Below, in pieces: positions 1-6,022 of a DNA stretch of 8,027 nt. Both the position numbers and the translations under genes were made by a program. The notes beneath the pieces are model-generated. The model was not told where the DNA came from, did no database searches, and saw only the letters and a program-made list of their open reading frames with translations. The stretch's first letter is position 1. Every line of letters starts with the position of its first letter. This stretch comes from an uncultured Eubacteriales bacterium (GTDB lineage: Bacteria > Bacillota > Clostridia > Lachnospirales > Anaerotignaceae). The stretch is from contig URLB01000094.1 in assembly GCA_900548595.1 (NCBI GenBank), positions 1-8,027 of the forward strand, written 5' to 3'.

Positions 1-350
1 GTATACAGAGCCCTTTTCGCAAGGTTGTTCCCGAGTGTATAATCACCCTCGCCGACATAATCTTTTCCGAAAAATATCGTATATCCTCCTTTTTTACATT
101 CGCATATATCCGAAATATTTTTTTGTTCTGTATCAGCATTACCACCGTTGAATATGACTGCTATTCCGTCCGTCCTGTACTCAACTTCGGTTTCCGCGCC
201 GCAGTGTGAGGCAAGCCTTTTCAGGTTTTCCACCGCTGTTTCATTATCTACCATCACCGTCAGCTTTTGCTCCCCTTTATCCAGCTGCTGTTTGGCAAGT
301 ACAACCGGCATAGGACAGGCTTTTCCTCTTGCATCTATAAATCCGGGCAT
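1..350 (-). CDS. yedF: YedF-type selenium-associated sulfurtransferase-like protein, 3' end missing
   Basis: The reading frame opens at the ATG at 350 and stays open to the window edge (about 116 residues seen, no stop), so the C-terminal end is missing. The N-terminal 70-odd residues are a TusA/SirA-like domain with the family signature R-G-K-A-C-P-M-P-V. Cys12 is the expected persulfide or selenium-carrying cysteine. From about residue 96 a second domain begins (G-x-T-I-F-F-G-K-D-Y, then G-E-G-D-Y-x-L-G), matching the DsrE-like C-terminal half of the two-domain YedF proteins found with selD and selenium-dependent enzymes. What is seen: the CPxP motif and the two-domain order. What is known: the family is linked genomically with selenium metabolism, but its biochemistry is poorly defined. 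An AAAGGA lies upstream of the start and a good promoter further up. It is divergent from a DUF3343 gene, which supports the selenium/sulfur-carrier assignment. Confidence 0.87.
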   Translation of the reverse strand, partial: MPGFIDARGKACPMPVVLAKQQLDKGEQKLTVMVDNETAVENLKRLASHCGAETEVEYRTDGIAVIFNGGNADTEQKNISDICECKKGGYTIFFGKDYVGEGDYTLGNNLAKRALY

Positions 351-382
351 AAAATCGATCCTTTCATATAAAATTTATATTC

Positions 383-412
383 AGTATACCACTTGATTTA
401 CATAATTAGCAA
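383..412 (-). promoter_or_regulatory. Sigma-70/A-type promoter for yedF
   Basis: On the minus strand a -35 TTGCTA (407-412) and a -10 TATACT (383-388) are separated by 18 bp. The -10 lies about 32 bp upstream of the yedF ATG. It sits in the 141-bp AT-rich gap shared with the oppositely oriented DUF3343 promoter, so the two divergent units could share a regulator. I see no clear operator. Confidence 0.55.
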
Positions 413-444
413 CTTATTGATTTTTGCCGTTTATTACAAATATG

Positions 445-473
445 TTGTTTTTTATATAATAAATCACTATAAT
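445..473 (+). promoter_or_regulatory. Sigma-70/A-type promoter for the DUF3343-traX unit
   Basis: A -35 TTGTTT (445-450) and a perfect -10 TATAAT (468-473) are spaced by 17 bp. The predicted transcript begins near 480, only about 12 bases before the ATG at 492. The leader therefore consists of little more than the GAGGTG ribosome binding site (481-486) and has no room for a riboswitch. Confidence 0.65.
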
Positions 474-491
474 CTTTTTTGAGGTGTTTTT

Positions 492-755
492 ATGAGAACC
501 TGTATTTACTATACAATGGCGTTTAAATCTACTCATTATGCCGTTGCCGCCGAAAAATATCTGAGCGGCATAATCAATGTATCCGTAATGCCTACTCTCA
601 GGAGCATATCCGCTTCCTGCGGAATATCCCTGAGGATAGAAGAAGAAGATTTAGAAAAACTGAAAGACGCGCTGAAAATGCGTCCCGATATAGCGGAAAA
701 CTCTTCATTATATAAAGCCGATGGGGAAAACGTTTCTCCCATTGAATACAACTAA
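492..755 (+). CDS. DUF3343 (putative Se/S carrier-like) small protein
   Basis: This 87-residue protein matches the DUF3343 family, which Pfam describes as putative selenium/sulfur carrier-like. Visible family traits are the N-terminal beta strand with an alternating YYTMAF segment, the helix around H15-A20 (HYAVAAEKYL), and the M-P-T-x-R-x-I-S-x-S-C-G block, with Cys43 in the place of the conserved family cysteine. A charged helix (E50-L61) and a short tail follow. Length is normal for the family. The start at 492 is fixed by GAGGTG five bases upstream and a consensus promoter. It stands back to back with yedF, a recurrent association for selenium-linked genes, and is followed after 12 bp by a TraX-like gene whose ribosome binding site begins at the last base of the DUF3343 stop codon. 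Function is inferred only from family and neighbours. Confidence 0.85.
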   Translation: MRTCIYYTMAFKSTHYAVAAEKYLSGIINVSVMPTLRSISASCGISLRIEEEDLEKLKDALKMRPDIAENSSLYKADGENVSPIEYN

Positions 756-767
756 AAGGAGAATAAA

Positions 768-1589
768 ATGGACATAAATAAAGGTCTGAACGGGTTTCAG
801 CTGAAAATACTGGCTCTTGTTTTTATGACTTTGGATCACATATATTACTTTTTCAACGGTATTCTTCCTATCCCTTATATTTTTACCATTATAGGCCGTC
901 TTGCGATGCCTATATTTGTTTTCCTGTCAACGGAGGGATTCAGGCATACAAAAAACAGGAAAAAATATATACTTAGGCTATATTTGTTTTCAGTCGGTAT
1001 GGGACTGCTGAATATTTTTACGGAAACCTGTTTTCCCAGCCCTGTCGGAACTTTTTACGGCTGCAACATCTTTGCCACAATATTTTATATAATTTATTTT
1101 CTGTCATGTCTGGAAGAGATTTTTAATTATAAAAACAATAAAATCCGAGCAATCGCAGGATGTATTGTTCTTATACTCCCTTTCCTTATACAGGAGGCAA
1201 TAATATTTATAATAGACCTTCTGACGGCGTCGGGAATTTTCATACCTCAGCAGATTTACAGCTTTATTGATTACCTATCCGTTATTCTGCCTCTTCCTCT
1301 TTCGGTCGAAGGAGGCATTATTGTCATAACTTTCGGTGTAGCGTTGTATTTTGCGGGAAAAAGGAAAACGGCTTTATCTGCCGTATTAGCGGTATTTTCA
1401 CTTTTCTACCTGCCGCTATCCATAAGATATGGGTTTGATAATGTATGTCAGTTCGCAATGATATTGGCTCTGCCGTTTATTCTGTCTTATAACGGCGAAA
1501 GGGGCAAAAATGCAAAATATATGTTTTATTTCTATTATCCAATGCATATTTTTCTGATTACCGTTGCGGCATGGTTTATAGGAAGATAA
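768..1589 (+). CDS. TraX-family integral membrane protein
   Basis: This 273-residue, very hydrophobic protein has about nine predicted membrane segments (roughly 11-29, 33-54, 67-84, 98-117, 127-151, 182-197, 202-218, 226-241 and 251-271). Three features are typical of the TraX family. The N-terminal L-K-x-L-A-x-x-F-M-T-L-D-H-I segment carries D23-H24. A G-R-L-A-M-P-I-F-V-F segment follows at 43-52. The C-terminus contains F-Y-x-Y-Y-P-M-H (H260). F-plasmid TraX N-acetylates pilin, and the family is distantly like membrane acyltransferases. Chromosomal relatives in Firmicutes have no known substrate, and no conjugation genes lie nearby, so a pilin role is not supported here. Start 768 is set by AAAGGAG at 755-761. 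It is likely co-transcribed with the DUF3343 gene and is the last gene before the 1588-1620 terminator, whose stem overlaps the stop codon. Confidence 0.85.
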   Translation: MDINKGLNGFQLKILALVFMTLDHIYYFFNGILPIPYIFTIIGRLAMPIFVFLSTEGFRHTKNRKKYILRLYLFSVGMGLLNIFTETCFPSPVGTFYGCNIFATIFYIIYFLSCLEEIFNYKNNKIRAIAGCIVLILPFLIQEAIIFIIDLLTASGIFIPQQIYSFIDYLSVILPLPLSVEGGIIVITFGVALYFAGKRKTALSAVLAVFSLFYLPLSIRYGFDNVCQFAMILALPFILSYNGERGKNAKYMFYFYYPMHIFLITVAAWFIGR

Positions 1590-1620
1590 AAAGGAGAAGT
1601 CTTTTTGACTTCTCCTTTTT
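1588..1620. terminator. Bidirectional intrinsic terminator between convergent traX-like gene and serS
   Basis: A perfect 14-bp inverted repeat (1588-1601 and 1607-1620) surrounds a 5-base T loop. The stem has AAAAA at its 5' end and TTTTT at its 3' end, so RNA made from either strand gives a GC-containing hairpin followed by U residues. It overlaps the TAA of the TraX-like gene by two bases and lies 35 bp beyond the serS stop. It should stop both convergent transcripts. Confidence 0.9.
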
Positions 1621-1654
1621 ATTATGTCGGCGCAAAATTATTTTGCCCGAACTT

Positions 1655-2944
1655 TTATTTCTTCGGAACAAGAGCTTCTTTTCCGCCCATATAAGGTCTT
1701 AATACTTCGGGTATTCTTACGCTTCCGTCTGCCTGAAGATTATTTTCAAGGAAAGCTATAAGCATTCTGGGAGGAGCTACAACAGTGTTGTTAAGAGTAT
1801 GAGCAAAGTATCTTTCTCCGTTTTCTCCGACTACTCTTATTCTCAATCTTCTTGCCTGTGCGTCTCCGAGATTTGAACAGCTTCCTACTTCAAAATATTT
1901 CTTCTGTCTTGGCGACCATGCTTCAACGTCGATAGACTTAACCTTAAGGTCCGCAAGGTCTCCCGAACAACATTCAAGCGTTCTTACGGGAATATCCATA
2001 GATCTGAACAGGTCTACCGTATTCTGCCAAAGTTTATCAAACCACATCTTGCTTTCTTCGGGTTTACATACAACTATCATTTCCTGTTTTTCAAACTGAT
2101 GTATTCTGTAAACGCCTCTTTCCTCTATGCCGTGAGCGCCTTTTTCCTTACGGAAACAAGGAGAGTAGCTTGTAAGAGTATAAGGAAGGTCAGCCTCTTT
2201 GTTTACTGTATCGATAAATTTACCGATCATTGAATGTTCGCTTGTACCGATAAGGTAGAGGTCTTCTCCTTCGATTTTGTACATCATGGCGTCCATTTCA
2301 TCAAAACTCATAACGCCTGTTACAACGTCGCTTCTTATCATAAAAGGAGGAACGCAGTATGTGAAGCCTCTGTCTATCATAAAGTCTCTGGCATAAGAAA
2401 TAACCGCAGAATGAAGTCTCGCGATGTCCCCCATTAGATAGTAGAAACCGTTTCCGGCTACCTTTCTGGCGCTGTCAAGATCTATGCCGTTAAAGCTTTC
2501 CATAATGTCCGTATGGTAAGGAACCTCAAAATCGGGAACAACAGGTTCGCCGTATTTCTGCACTTCCACATTTTCGCTGTCATCTTTTCCTATGGGAACA
2601 GACGGGTCGATTATGTTGGGAATAGTCATCATGATTTTTTTGATTTTTTCCTCAACTTCTTTTTCTTTCTCTGTAAGTTCATCTACTCTGGAAGAATTTT
2701 TTGCAACTTCGGCTTTTCCCCTCTCGGCTTCTTCCTTTTCACCCTTTGCCATAAGACCGCCGATCTGTTTTGAAAGTTTGTTTCTATCGGCACGAAGGGC
2801 TTCAACTTCCTGCTTAATCTTTCTGTTTTCAAGGTCAAGCTCAATAACTTCGTCGACGAGGGGAAGTTTTCTGTCCTGAAACTTATTTTTGATATTCTGT
2901 TTTACAATATCGGGATTTTCTCTTAAAAATTTAATGTCTAACAT
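1655..2944 (-). CDS. serS: Seryl-tRNA synthetase
   Basis: This 429-residue class II synthetase charges tRNA-Ser (and tRNA-Sec where present) with serine. The N-terminal tRNA-binding arm is visible: after M-L-D-I-K-F-L-R-E-N-P, a long charged coiled coil spans about residues 30-105. The catalytic domain follows with the motif 1 region ending V-P-P-F-M (198-202), the serine-pocket T-S-E (234-236), motif 2 (F264-R-K-E to H282-Q-F-E-K-Q-E) and motif 3 with R393 followed by L-I-A-F-L-E-N. Length is normal. Motif 2 has I-E-E where most bacterial enzymes have R-D-T. Motif 3 has N-T-V-V-A-P-P-R where they have G-S-G-L-A-V-G-R. Both alter catalytic-core segments but keep the invariant arginines and spacing, so this looks like a divergent but intact subtype. 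The start is set by an AGGAGGA (2951-2957) six bases upstream. It is a monocistronic gene under T-box control. Confidence 0.96.
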   Translation of the reverse strand: MLDIKFLRENPDIVKQNIKNKFQDRKLPLVDEVIELDLENRKIKQEVEALRADRNKLSKQIGGLMAKGEKEEAERGKAEVAKNSSRVDELTEKEKEVEEKIKKIMMTIPNIIDPSVPIGKDDSENVEVQKYGEPVVPDFEVPYHTDIMESFNGIDLDSARKVAGNGFYYLMGDIARLHSAVISYARDFMIDRGFTYCVPPFMIRSDVVTGVMSFDEMDAMMYKIEGEDLYLIGTSEHSMIGKFIDTVNKEADLPYTLTSYSPCFRKEKGAHGIEERGVYRIHQFEKQEMIVVCKPEESKMWFDKLWQNTVDLFRSMDIPVRTLECCSGDLADLKVKSIDVEAWSPRQKKYFEVGSCSNLGDAQARRLRIRVVGENGERYFAHTLNNTVVAPPRMLIAFLENNLQADGSVRIPEVLRPYMGGKEALVPKK

Positions 2945-2979
2945 ATTGCATCCTCCTGAAAATATTTTACGTCTGAAAT

Positions 2980-3010
2980 AAAAAAACGCCCCTGTTTAAA
3001 AACAGGGACG
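2980..3010 (-). terminator. Regulated intrinsic terminator of the serS T-box
   Basis: Read on the minus strand, an 8-11 bp stem (CCCTG...CAGGG core, extended by a CG...CG pair with one G-U) spans 3010-2987 and is followed by seven T residues (2986-2980). It lies just past the T-box sequence and 36 bp before the serS ATG, the standard place for a T-box attenuator. Confidence 0.9.
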
Positions 3011-3210
3011 AGAATATACCCGCGTTGCCACCCGCATTGACGATTATAAAAACCGCCCTCTCCGACAGCTGTAAGGGGCTTACCCCTCCGGCTTTCACCG
3101 GGGACTCGGAAAGTGGAACACCCGTTTGCGATACTGCCTCTCACCATACGGCAGCTCTCTGAAAACGCTGTGCGGATTTAGTTTTCCTCAGACGTCCTTT
3201 TTATGAACAT
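2980..3210 (-). promoter_or_regulatory. T-box leader (tRNA-Ser riboswitch) of serS
   Basis: The RNA reads leftward from about 3210. Stem I base pairs GGAC with GUCC (3194-3197 with 3102-3105) and GGAAA with UUUCC (3183-3187 with 3108-3112). The asymmetric GUCUGA/GA loop between them has the look of a kink-turn. Directly above lies UCC (3117-3115), a serine codon followed by A, in the specifier-loop position. The AGAG bulge and a CUGCC/GGCAG apical stem follow the usual Stem I plan. Two small hairpins precede the T-box sequence GGGUGGCAACGCGGG (3033-3019). Its UGGC would pair with GCCA, matching the G discriminator base known for bacterial tRNA-Ser. The mutually exclusive terminator is at 2980-3010. 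Known mechanism: uncharged tRNA stabilises the antiterminator and turns on the gene. The rest of the gene-free interval 2945-3348 holds the serS ribosome binding site, the promoter, a plain AT-rich stretch (3245-3312) and the upstream gene's terminator. Confidence 0.93.
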
Positions 3211-3216
3211 GAAGAT

Positions 3217-3244
3217 ATTATAGCACATAAAAATTAAAAATCAA
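3217..3244 (-). promoter_or_regulatory. Promoter of the serS T-box transcript
   Basis: A perfect -10 TATAAT (3217-3222), preceded by TG one base upstream (an extended -10), is paired with a -35 TTGATT (3239-3244) at a 16-bp spacing. Transcription would begin near 3210, immediately before the first strand of T-box Stem I, which supports the placement. Confidence 0.75.
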
Positions 3245-3312
3245 CAGCAAAATTATTTTCTTTAAAATAATGTTATTTTGTTTATTATTTATCCGTTTTT
3301 TGAAAAATATAC

Positions 3313-3340
3313 AAAAACCTCCCCGATAAAACCGAGGAGG
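3313..3340 (-). terminator. Intrinsic terminator of the argF-coaX-dus-lipoprotein unit
   Basis: On the minus strand CCTCCTCG (3340-3333) pairs with CGGGGAGG (3325-3318), with one G-U pair and a 7-base T/A-rich loop, followed by five T residues (3317-3313). It starts eight bases after the lipoprotein stop codon, so it ends that operon before the serS promoter. On the plus strand there is no matching T tract. Confidence 0.83.
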
Positions 3341-3348
3341 TAAAAATA

Positions 3349-3867
3349 TCAATTGCCGCTTTCAAAAACAACGGAATCAATAAAAGGTATCGTTTCTTCA
3401 ACTGTCTGTCCGTCTGTGCCAGTATATGTAACTTCCGCATTATAACCTTCAAACATTGCTTTTATGTCGTCATCCGTCAGACCGTTTCTGTATATTACAT
3501 TCTCCGAAGTGAACACGGAAAAATCTTCATCGGCATTGTTCTGGCTTGAACCGCCGCCGTACCAATAAGTTCCTACTCCCGTTTCGCTCATAATGTTTTT
3601 AAGAGCCGTCATTTTAACGCTTCTTTCCGTTCCGGCAACCATATTATCCATTTTAAGCTCTATAACCACATTTGAAAAATCTTCAATAACGGGATTTTCC
3701 AGTCCTTCTGTGCTTGTTTCTGCAAACTGCTCTTCTGTAAGCGGTGAAACAGTTATTGTAAGATTTGCCGTTGGTTCAGCCGCTGTCTCTTCCTGTTTAG
3801 GCGCGCATGAAGCGCATAATGCTATCGCTAAAACCGCACCTGTAATTGTTTTTAAAAACTTCTTCAT
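3349..3867 (-). CDS. Putative secreted lipoprotein of unknown function
   Basis: I do not recognise this 172-residue protein. It starts M-K-K-F-L-K and has a hydrophobic signal stretch (8-18). It then reads L-C-A-S-C, where Cys21 is the likely lipidated residue; the -3 position is Cys rather than the usual Leu/Val/Ile, but Leu is at -4. An acidic and Thr/Glu-rich linker (24-35) follows. The rest is predicted to be beta-rich: a T-I-T-V-S-P-L-T-E-E-Q block (37-47), a V-V-I-E-L-K-M strand (67-73), a Y-W-Y-G-G-G turn (101-106), and an acidic helix T-D-D-D-I-K-A-M-F (131-139) before the last strands. The AAGGAGGA at 3873-3880 sits five bases before the ATG, and its first two bases overlap the dus stop codon. 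It is therefore almost certainly co-transcribed with dus, and a hairpin terminator follows it. It would be anchored outside the cytoplasmic membrane. No functional assignment is justified. Confidence 0.78.
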   Translation of the reverse strand: MKKFLKTITGAVLAIALCASCAPKQEETAAEPTANLTITVSPLTEEQFAETSTEGLENPVIEDFSNVVIELKMDNMVAGTERSVKMTALKNIMSETGVGTYWYGGGSSQNNADEDFSVFTSENVIYRNGLTDDDIKAMFEGYNAEVTYTGTDGQTVEETIPFIDSVVFESGN

Positions 3868-3878
3868 AAATATCCTCC

Positions 3879-4835
3879 TTAGTACTCTATGCCGTTTAAT
3901 ATTTCGGCTATCTGCTCGTAATTTTCGGCATGGTTTATTTTATCCCTTACAGATGAAGCTCCTTTTACGCCTTTCACATACCATGCCATGTGGGTCCTCA
4001 TCTGCCTTACTCCTATATATTCTCCCTTATATCTTATAAGCTCCGCCGCATGTCTAAGCGCCGTATTTATTCTTTCCTCGGGAGACGGCGGCGGCAAAAG
4101 CTCGCCTGTTTTCAAATAATGCGCCGTTCTTTTGAATATCCACGGGTTCCCCTGCGCTCCTCTGGCTATCATTACCGCATCGCAGCCTGTATAATCCAGC
4201 ATTTTTTCAGCGTCCTCGGGAGAAAATATATCCCCGTTTCCTATAACCGGTATATTGACGGCTTCTTTAACCTTTTTAATTATATCCCAGTCGGCCTTTC
4301 CGCTGTAATACTGCTCTCTGGTTCTGCCGTGTACGGCAACGGCGGCAGCTCCGTTAGCTTCCGCAATCACAGCCATCTCTACAGCATTTACAGTGTCTTC
4401 CGTAAAGCCTTTTCGTATTTTTACAGTAACGGGTTTCTTTTGGCTGTCAACCATTGCTCTTATTATTTTTCCGGCAAGCTCCGGCGTTTTCATAAGGGCG
4501 CTTCCTTCTCCGTTTTTTACTACCTTCGGTACAGGGCAGCCCATATTTATGTCAACAAAATCTGCGTTTATTCCTTCTATCTTCTTTGCCATAGCTCCCA
4601 TAATTTCAGGGTCTGAGCCGAAAAGCTGTATGGACGCCGGCTTTTCATCCTCTCCTATATCAAGAAGCTCCTTTGTGTTGGCGTTATCATAATATATTCC
4701 CTTTGCGCTTACCATTTCCGAATATACAAGACCGCAGTCCATTTCATGGCATAAAGTACGAAACGGCCTATCTGTAACGCCTGCCATCGGCCCGAGAAAT
4801 ACATTGTTGGGCAATTCTACATTTCCTATTTTCAC
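3879..4835 (-). CDS. dusB: tRNA-dihydrouridine synthase, DusB type
   Basis: This 318-residue FMN-dependent enzyme reduces specific uridines of tRNA to dihydrouridine with NADPH. Family marks are clear: L-G-P-M-A-G-V-T-D-R-P-F-R near the N-terminus (FMN-binding barrel strand 1), S-I-Q-L-F-G (68-73), and D-I-N-M-G-C-P-V-P-K with Cys100 as the catalytic acid. Also present are V-H-G-R-T-R-E-Q-Y-Y-S-G (168-179), I-G-N-G-D-I (198-203) and I-A-R-G-A-Q-G-N-P-W (223-232) for the phosphate of FMN. The C-terminal helical tRNA-binding part is complete. The start is GTG at 4835. It overlaps the coaX TGA in a 4-base GTGA and has only a weak AAGGT upstream, so translation is probably coupled to coaX. coaX-dus adjacency is a common clostridial arrangement. 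The DusB subtype is inferred from overall similarity, and tRNA position specificity cannot be read from sequence. Confidence 0.93.
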   Translation of the reverse strand: MKIGNVELPNNVFLGPMAGVTDRPFRTLCHEMDCGLVYSEMVSAKGIYYDNANTKELLDIGEDEKPASIQLFGSDPEIMGAMAKKIEGINADFVDINMGCPVPKVVKNGEGSALMKTPELAGKIIRAMVDSQKKPVTVKIRKGFTEDTVNAVEMAVIAEANGAAAVAVHGRTREQYYSGKADWDIIKKVKEAVNIPVIGNGDIFSPEDAEKMLDYTGCDAVMIARGAQGNPWIFKRTAHYLKTGELLPPPSPEERINTALRHAAELIRYKGEYIGVRQMRTHMAWYVKGVKGASSVRDKINHAENYEQIAEILNGIEY

Positions 4836-5620
4836 TTCTTATCTGACCTTACCTTTTTATTTTTTTCATAGATTATACGCAGTCCCTTAAGCGTAAGCAG
4901 AGGGTCTACAACGTCAAACAGCGGTTCGTTGCTTTCCATTGTCCTTGCAAGTCCGCCTGTGGCTATAACCTTCATATCGGGAATGTTCAGCTCTTTTTTT
5001 ACCTGCTCTATTATATACTTTGTCTCGCCGATATGTCCGTAAACAATACCTGCCTGAAGACTTCCGATTGTATTTTTTACAACTATTGATTTCGGTTTTT
5101 TTATTTCCACCCTCGGCAGCTGTGCTGTGCTTCCTATAAGCGCGTCGGCGCATACCTGTATACCGGGCGCCGTTATTCCCGTAACAAAAACTCCCTTTGC
5201 GTCTATTACGTCATAGGTCGTTGCCGTACTGTAATCTATGACCATAGCCGGTCCGCCGTATATTTCTTGGGCAGCCACCAGCTTAACTATTCTGTCCGAA
5301 CCCATTTCTCTCGGATTATCCATAAGAAGATTTACTCCCGTTTTCATTCCCGCGCCGACTATCATCGGCTGTATATGGAAGTATTTGATAAGTCCGTGCG
5401 TCAGCGAGTACATAATATTCGGCACTACCGATGATATTATTATTGCCTCCAGTTCCGACGCATCCACTTCGGAATAGTCAAAAAGCGAGTGTATGAATAT
5501 GCCTATTTCATCCGCAGTCTGTTTATTGGACGTGGTCATTCTCCAGCTTGCCATAAGCTTTCTGCCCTTATAAACCCCCAGCACAATATTAGTATTTCCT
5601 ACGTCTATTACCAAAAGCAT
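4832..5620 (-). CDS. coaX: Type III pantothenate kinase
   Basis: This 262-residue protein catalyses the first step of coenzyme A synthesis, ATP-dependent phosphorylation of pantothenate. The ASKHA-fold motifs are in order: D-V-G-N-T-N (6-11, phosphate 1), M-G-S-D-R (106-110, pantothenate/dimer site), D-Y-S-T-A-T-T (129-135, phosphate 2), A-P-G-I (151-154) and T-G-G-L-A (221-225). The second motif usually reads D-F-G-T-A-T-T, so the Tyr-Ser pair here is a departure. I chose ATG 5620 over the in-frame TTG at 5626. The former lies nine bases after GGGAG and begins M-L-L-V-I-D-V-G-N-T-N as in most family members, while the TTG has only three bases of spacing. It follows the DUF6145-like gene by 16 bp and overlaps dus by 4 bp, so all are probably one operon. 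Type III enzymes are known to be insensitive to CoA feedback. Confidence 0.95.
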   Translation of the reverse strand: MLLVIDVGNTNIVLGVYKGRKLMASWRMTTSNKQTADEIGIFIHSLFDYSEVDASELEAIIISSVVPNIMYSLTHGLIKYFHIQPMIVGAGMKTGVNLLMDNPREMGSDRIVKLVAAQEIYGGPAMVIDYSTATTYDVIDAKGVFVTGITAPGIQVCADALIGSTAQLPRVEIKKPKSIVVKNTIGSLQAGIVYGHIGETKYIIEQVKKELNIPDMKVIATGGLARTMESNEPLFDVVDPLLTLKGLRIIYEKNKKVRSDKK

Positions 5621-5636
5621 ATTCAATCACTCCCTC

Positions 5637-5996
5637 TTAGTTATTCTTTTCCCTCAAAAGCTCTTCTCTGATTTTTATTCCCTCATCAGTCATATTTATA
5701 ACATACCACAGTTTAAGAGCCTTTATCAATTCTTTCTTTTCGGACTTAAGGCTTTTTATTTCCAATTCTGCGCCTATATCGTCAAAGTCAAAATCTCCCT
5801 CATTTTTAATTATTTCAAAAACAAGGTCTCCCGTTTCCTCAAATGACATAAGGAAAGTACATCCGAGTCTTTCCGCCATAAGTATGCATATATTCCTTAT
5901 CTCATCCTTAACCGCCTGCGGTATTTCATTAAAGGCAGGCTCGAAAAAATATTTCTGTTTTTCTCTGGAAGCGCCTGCCAGCACCTTTTTTTCCAT
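5637..5996 (-). CDS. DUF6145-like small cytoplasmic protein of unknown function
   Basis: This 119-residue acidic protein has no signal peptide or membrane segment. From memory it resembles the uncharacterised DUF6145 family of Lachnospiraceae; this is recognition of the overall pattern, not a database hit. Visible layout: an N-terminal K-V-L-A-G-A-S stretch followed by an aromatic K-Q-K-Y-F-F-E-P segment, then a helix P-Q-A-V-K-D-E-I-R-N-I-C-I-L-M (26-40). Next come two hydrophobic strands (C-T-F-L-M-S-F and D-L-V-F-E-I), an N-E-G-D-F-D-F-D-D-I-G turn (65-75) and a Lys/Glu-rich C-terminal helix. Start 5996 has a GGGGGA about ten bases upstream. It lies 26 bp after argF and 16 bp before coaX, so it is co-transcribed with central-metabolism genes. 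No role can be deduced. Confidence 0.75.
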   Translation of the reverse strand: MEKKVLAGASREKQKYFFEPAFNEIPQAVKDEIRNICILMAERLGCTFLMSFEETGDLVFEIIKNEGDFDFDDIGAELEIKSLKSEKKELIKALKLWYVINMTDEGIKIREELLREKNN

Positions 5997-6022
5997 TACA
6001 CCGTTCCCCCTGCAAAACCTTA

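Noticed and set aside
148..396. Plus-strand open frame over yedF
   Set aside because: Antisense to the CPxP-bearing yedF frame and rich in Ser/Thr with no family resemblance.
768..1589. Conjugation module based on the TraX-like gene
   Set aside because: No other transfer, relaxase or pilin gene is present; chromosomal TraX relatives are common in Firmicutes.
2938..3147. A 69-codon minus-strand open frame overlapping the serS leader
   Set aside because: It lies wholly across T-box structural elements and the terminator, has no ribosome binding site, and its composition follows the RNA stems rather than a protein.
3990..4616. A 208-codon plus-strand open frame
   Set aside because: It is antisense to the highly conserved dus gene, with no ribosome binding site and a Tyr/Ser/Arg-rich composition typical of a shadow frame.
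5621..5626. TTG at 5626 as the coaX start
   Set aside because: It is only three bases from the GGGAG site, while the ATG at 5620 has good spacing and gives the family-typical N-terminus.
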